64,000 nt of DNA from Thuidium tamariscinum. Lineage: Eukaryota > Streptophyta > Bryopsida > Hypnales > Thuidiaceae. The notes below the pieces were generated by a model, which worked only from the letters and a program-made list of their open reading frames with translations, searched no databases and was not told the origin of the DNA. The stretch is taken from the NCBI GenBank assembly GCA_947034885.2, contig OX344757.2:5456001-5520000 (forward strand), given 5' to 3'. Positions 60,100 through 64,000 of this stretch are shown here, one piece after another. Made by a program: the position numbers and the translations under genes. Within the stretch, counting starts at the first letter, position 1, and every line of letters starts with the position of its first letter.

Positions 60100-62554
60100 T
60101 TGCTATTATTGTAATGATGATGATGATATAGTAATTATGTATAGGGCTTGAAAGTTGAAACTAATGTATAGTGAGGGAGTGTCATCATGGATGTTTGCAT
60201 TTGTTTAGGAAGGAAATAATTCAAATGAATCGGTATAATAATGAAAAAGATTTTATTTTTAGTCAATGTAAGGCTCTTATGTGAAGCTCTTATGGGAAGC
60301 TCTTATATTTTTTATTAGTATTATGACAAAAAACATGGGACATACTTGTAATTGGTTGATATATGTATTCAACATCTATGTTTGTACTTGTATCTTTGCT
60401 AATGGTTGAAGATGTCTTTGAATTTTTATTTTTTAATTTGAAAGGGGGGAAGGGGGGGAGGTAAATGAAATGGGTTACCTAACATCTCTTTAAAGTGGGT
60501 AGTGCCTAAAATCTACTCCAATAATAATTAAAGTCTTGTGATCTTATCATGCAAAGTCAATTAATTATTTTTCTTTCCAACTTCAAATGCTACAATTATG
60601 CAATCTTCACAATCAACGTTTTTAATTTCTTTGCAAAGATTTCCACAATGGTCTTACACAACTATGTAAGGAGTTGTTTTTAATATTTTTCAAACACCTA
60701 TTGATCAATGGACCATAGAATGGTTGCCTCTAACAATTTTTGGTTGAAATATACAACCATTACTTTAAGGGTGCAATGGATGTTGAAACTTTAGAAATGA
60801 AACATAAGAATTACTTTAAAGTCATAAAATGTCACCTTCCATTTAATTCCGCATATACTTCTTATTCTAAATTGTATTTGAAGCCTCATTCATCCTACAT
60901 TGTTTTAGAATGACAAAAAAGAATGATTGTGTGTATCCTAATTGTATTCAATTTTCTTTCCAAAATTGAGCTTTTGGCCTCAGTTTTTCATAAATTATTT
61001 TAAAATGAGAACTAAAAGACTATTATAATCCAATTGAAATGTTTAGTTTGAACTACATGGGTAAGTAATGACTCCTCAAAGTTATTCCAATTGTATTTGA
61101 ATTTTAGTTAAATCTTACAATGAGACTTATCTATTTAATTTGAAGTGTGATACCAATTCAAGAACTTTTCTCAAATCCTCTAAAATATAATATTAAAGGA
61201 CTCAAGATTTTATACTTTATAAATGATTGATTGTATTAGACTTAAAATGAATTTTTTTGATGACTTCTTTAAACATGTAAAAATATCAATAACAATAAAT
61301 GAGATTTAGACTAAGTCTGACTTACAACCTTCATTGATTACTTGTTATAGTATTGAATTAAACCTCATCCTCATCTTTATTCATACTTTGTCATAGGATT
61401 TGTTATTCAATAAAGAATATATATCCAAAATATATAAGAACATCATTGAATTGTTTGACTATTCAAACTACAATTAGTCTTTTTTACCTTCTTAGACAAG
61501 TACTAATAGATTTCTTTGAAGTCGAAGAAGTAAAATGCATATGCTTCAACCATTTGTAGACAATTGCTATAATGGCTAATATTACAAATACTTCAACAAA
61601 TATTGAATATAGACATTGCAAATGTACACTTGTAAATTCATATTATATTTATAAATTCCCGGATTTCATGAAATATTTGCAATTATGAGATACAAAATGA
61701 ATCAAATTAAGCTAGTATATTAGTATACCTAGTATGATAGTTTGTAATGACTAAATTGAATAAACTTCAGGTTTAGAAAGAATTGAATATTATTTTTATT
61801 CACCCAACATTTTTTCCTTTTAAGTTTCATATTTTCAACATTTTAAAAACACCATTAAGATTATAGGGTGACTTTGTTGATATCCTAATGTAATGAAGAG
61901 CAAACTCTAATTTTGTAAAATATTTAATAATAGCAATGTATCATCGCAACAAATGAAAGATGAAAGAAGAGATTAAGAATTGCATACAATGATTTAGTGC
62001 ATTTTATCCCTCATATCAAATTCAATGTGTTAGTTGACAACAACTTGCATTTAACCAAATATTAATAAACCTATTTTAAGCCTTATAAATTTTATTTCAA
62101 TTAATTTTATTTAAATAATTAAATTTAAAATTAAATTTATTGCACTCATACTTAAATTTTATCTTGGGAAAAATAGTTTCTTAATTCATTTTCAAAGGAT
62201 ATCTACTATAGAGATGAAACATGGATTTGTATTAGAGATGTAGTTAATCTTAGAGTCAATATTGTAATAAGAATTAGTAGTAGCATTGCAATGACTAATC
62301 ATAGTTGTCCATTTTCTTAATCTTATTGTAGTTAATATAATTGTGCTATTCTAGTGCTATCAAGATAAAAACCCCTATATTGATATCACATTATTGCAAA
62401 CTATTTGAAGTGAATAATACAAAAATATATTGTTAATTTTTAATATTTCTCATTCTAATTTATTGAACTAACTTTTAAAGTACACAATATTGTACACTAA
62501 AAAAGTACATCTTACAAGTACAATGGAAAATATAATAGGTTTTATAGACATTAG
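60100..62554. other. AT-rich intergenic DNA, no gene recognised
   Basis: No coding or transposon signal that I can support. A G-rich run (GGGGGGAAGGGGGGGAGG) lies near 60445. Confidence 0.4.
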
Positions 62555-62830
62555 GAAGGATTTGAGGGCTTCTAAGGGTTGTTTCAGAGTCTGTTCCCAA
62601 AATTGTTCAACAAACTGTTGGGTGTTGTCAGTCAACGATTACTCAAAAAAAAAATTTAATTTTGGATTCCGAAATATGAAAAAAGTTCAATTTAAAAATT
62701 ATTATTATTATTTTAATGACTTGGCATCGTCTTGACCACGCTAGAATCTTGCATTTTTGGGTTCCCACGGAAGTTCTTGCATTTCCAAACTTTGGGAACT
62801 CACAATCTTCTACAACCTTCAAATTCCTCC
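62555..62830. mobile_element. MITE family K, copy 5
   Basis: GAGGGCTTCTAAGGG, CTGTTCCCAAAATTGTTC, an A/T core, CATCGTCTTGACCACG, GGGTTCCCACGG and CTTTGGGAACTCACAATCTT in family order. Termini are decayed. Confidence 0.6.
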
Positions 62831-64000
62831 TAATGTCTAAAGACTTGTAATATAGATGAATGTAGTTAGTTTGGGTGAATCTTGTTTTAGATGAATAATT
62901 TTGTAGAGTTGTTTTTCTAATACTACTTCTACTAGCTTTAGTTTCCTTATTTTATATAGTAGTTACACTTGCAAGATGTAGAATTCTTGTTTGGGTATGC
63001 AATAGAGTACTTAAAATATTGTGTATGTTCACTATGTATGTCCATATTTACTTTTCAATAGTCATTATGGGTCCACAAAATTACTCTAAGAGTTTGTTAT
63101 ACACATAGAGAGCATTATATTATAAAACAAAGGTAAAGATAGTCATGATTGACTAGTCATGTAGACATGAGAATTCTCAAGCCATAGATTTTTTACTTGT
63201 CTTAATAGAATCTAACAGATGGTTAGGAATAAGTTTTGAATAAGGCATTGAAGTAAGGTAGGAAGTTCATAAACCATTTGATTTAAGCCTACTTACCTCA
63301 TCAATGATAGAACCAGATATGTCAAAAAACATATCACCCGATTCTAAACAAGAGACACATTTAGAACTTGGTTAGTATATGGACCTCCAAAAGTACCTTT
63401 GTAGAAAACTTTTCTTTCAATCCTAAGAAAATTCTAAGTGAAATAGAGGCATAAGTGAATCATACATCCTTTGTCCTACTAAATTCCTTCAAATAAGGCA
63501 CAATTTTGTTCCATTAAAAAGCTTTGTTTATTGGTTTTGACCATTGAGTAAGTGTTTACTCTGGTGAACATCCTAATGGGGGCAAGTACAATAACCAAGG
63601 AACATTCTTCTAGCCTAGTAAGCTTGGCCTTGCCTATATTAGGCATTATGTACTTGTTGCTTCTTTATAAAGTAGTGTTGACAATGGTTTAGTGACCACT
63701 TGAATGCTATGAGGATTTGTTCACGAAAAAGGTTAGTTTTTATTGGTGGGGATATTTGGGTTGGGGATCATGTTTTCAGAAACCCATTGTTGCCACTATT
63801 TTAAAATCATCTAATCGATGACAAAATTGTTAACATTCGTAAACTATGTTTAAATATGATATTTTTCACATAGATTTTGGGTGCACTAACAACAACACCT
63901 AAAGTGGAGATTTTGCATAGATTTTAGGTTATTGGTTACTTGAGTGCATGTATTGTTGGCACAATGACTAGTAATACAATTAATCCTTCATTGGATTGAT
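62831..64000. other. AT-rich flank to the end of the window
   Basis: No gene, RNA or repeat recognised. Short frames only. Confidence 0.4.

Overview
The window looks like nuclear DNA of a streptophyte, most likely a land plant. The one fully readable gene is a plant-type MUT9-like (MLK/PPK) casein-kinase-1-related kinase. It has 16 exons, GT-AG introns and a GC-rich first exon. The intergenic DNA is very AT-rich and packed with plant-style miniature transposons. I cannot fix the lineage from the sequence alone; two genes in 64 kb point to a large, repeat-rich genome, and the introns are nevertheless short.

Layout. (1) 2-839: last two exons of a gene whose product ends in FG motifs, probably an FG-nucleoporin-like protein. 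(2) 0.84-50.8 kb: about 50 kb with no convincing host gene. It is built from nested small DNA transposons, foldback elements, two long minisatellites and one degenerate satellite. (3) 50.87-56.27 kb: TATA-like motif, long GC-rich leader with an overlapping upstream ORF, and the MLK/PPK-type kinase (787 residues). (4) 56.3-64 kb: probable 3' UTR and flank, a nested transposon pair, a long ATT microsatellite and AT-rich DNA.

The most notable feature is a group of elements bounded by the target TTAA with termini starting CCC (17108-18343, 19589-20557, 20834-21802, 25845-26363, 40239-40753, 58791-59093 and relatives). TTAA duplication with CCC...GGG ends is the hallmark of piggyBac-like transposons. 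Two insertions can be compared with related sites in this same window that lack the insertion, and both support a TTAA target duplication. No transposase is visible, so these would be non-autonomous.

The other elements are TA-flanked MITEs (about 420 bp and about 273 bp), Tourist-like MITEs (139 bp, TTA target), CACTA-type foldback MITEs (3-bp target duplications), a MULE-like MITE with a perfect 10-bp duplication, a 717-729 bp TIR family in three copies, and an inverted LTR-like fossil. Nesting gives a partial insertion chronology. Ends of several diverged repeats are approximate because they were aligned by eye.
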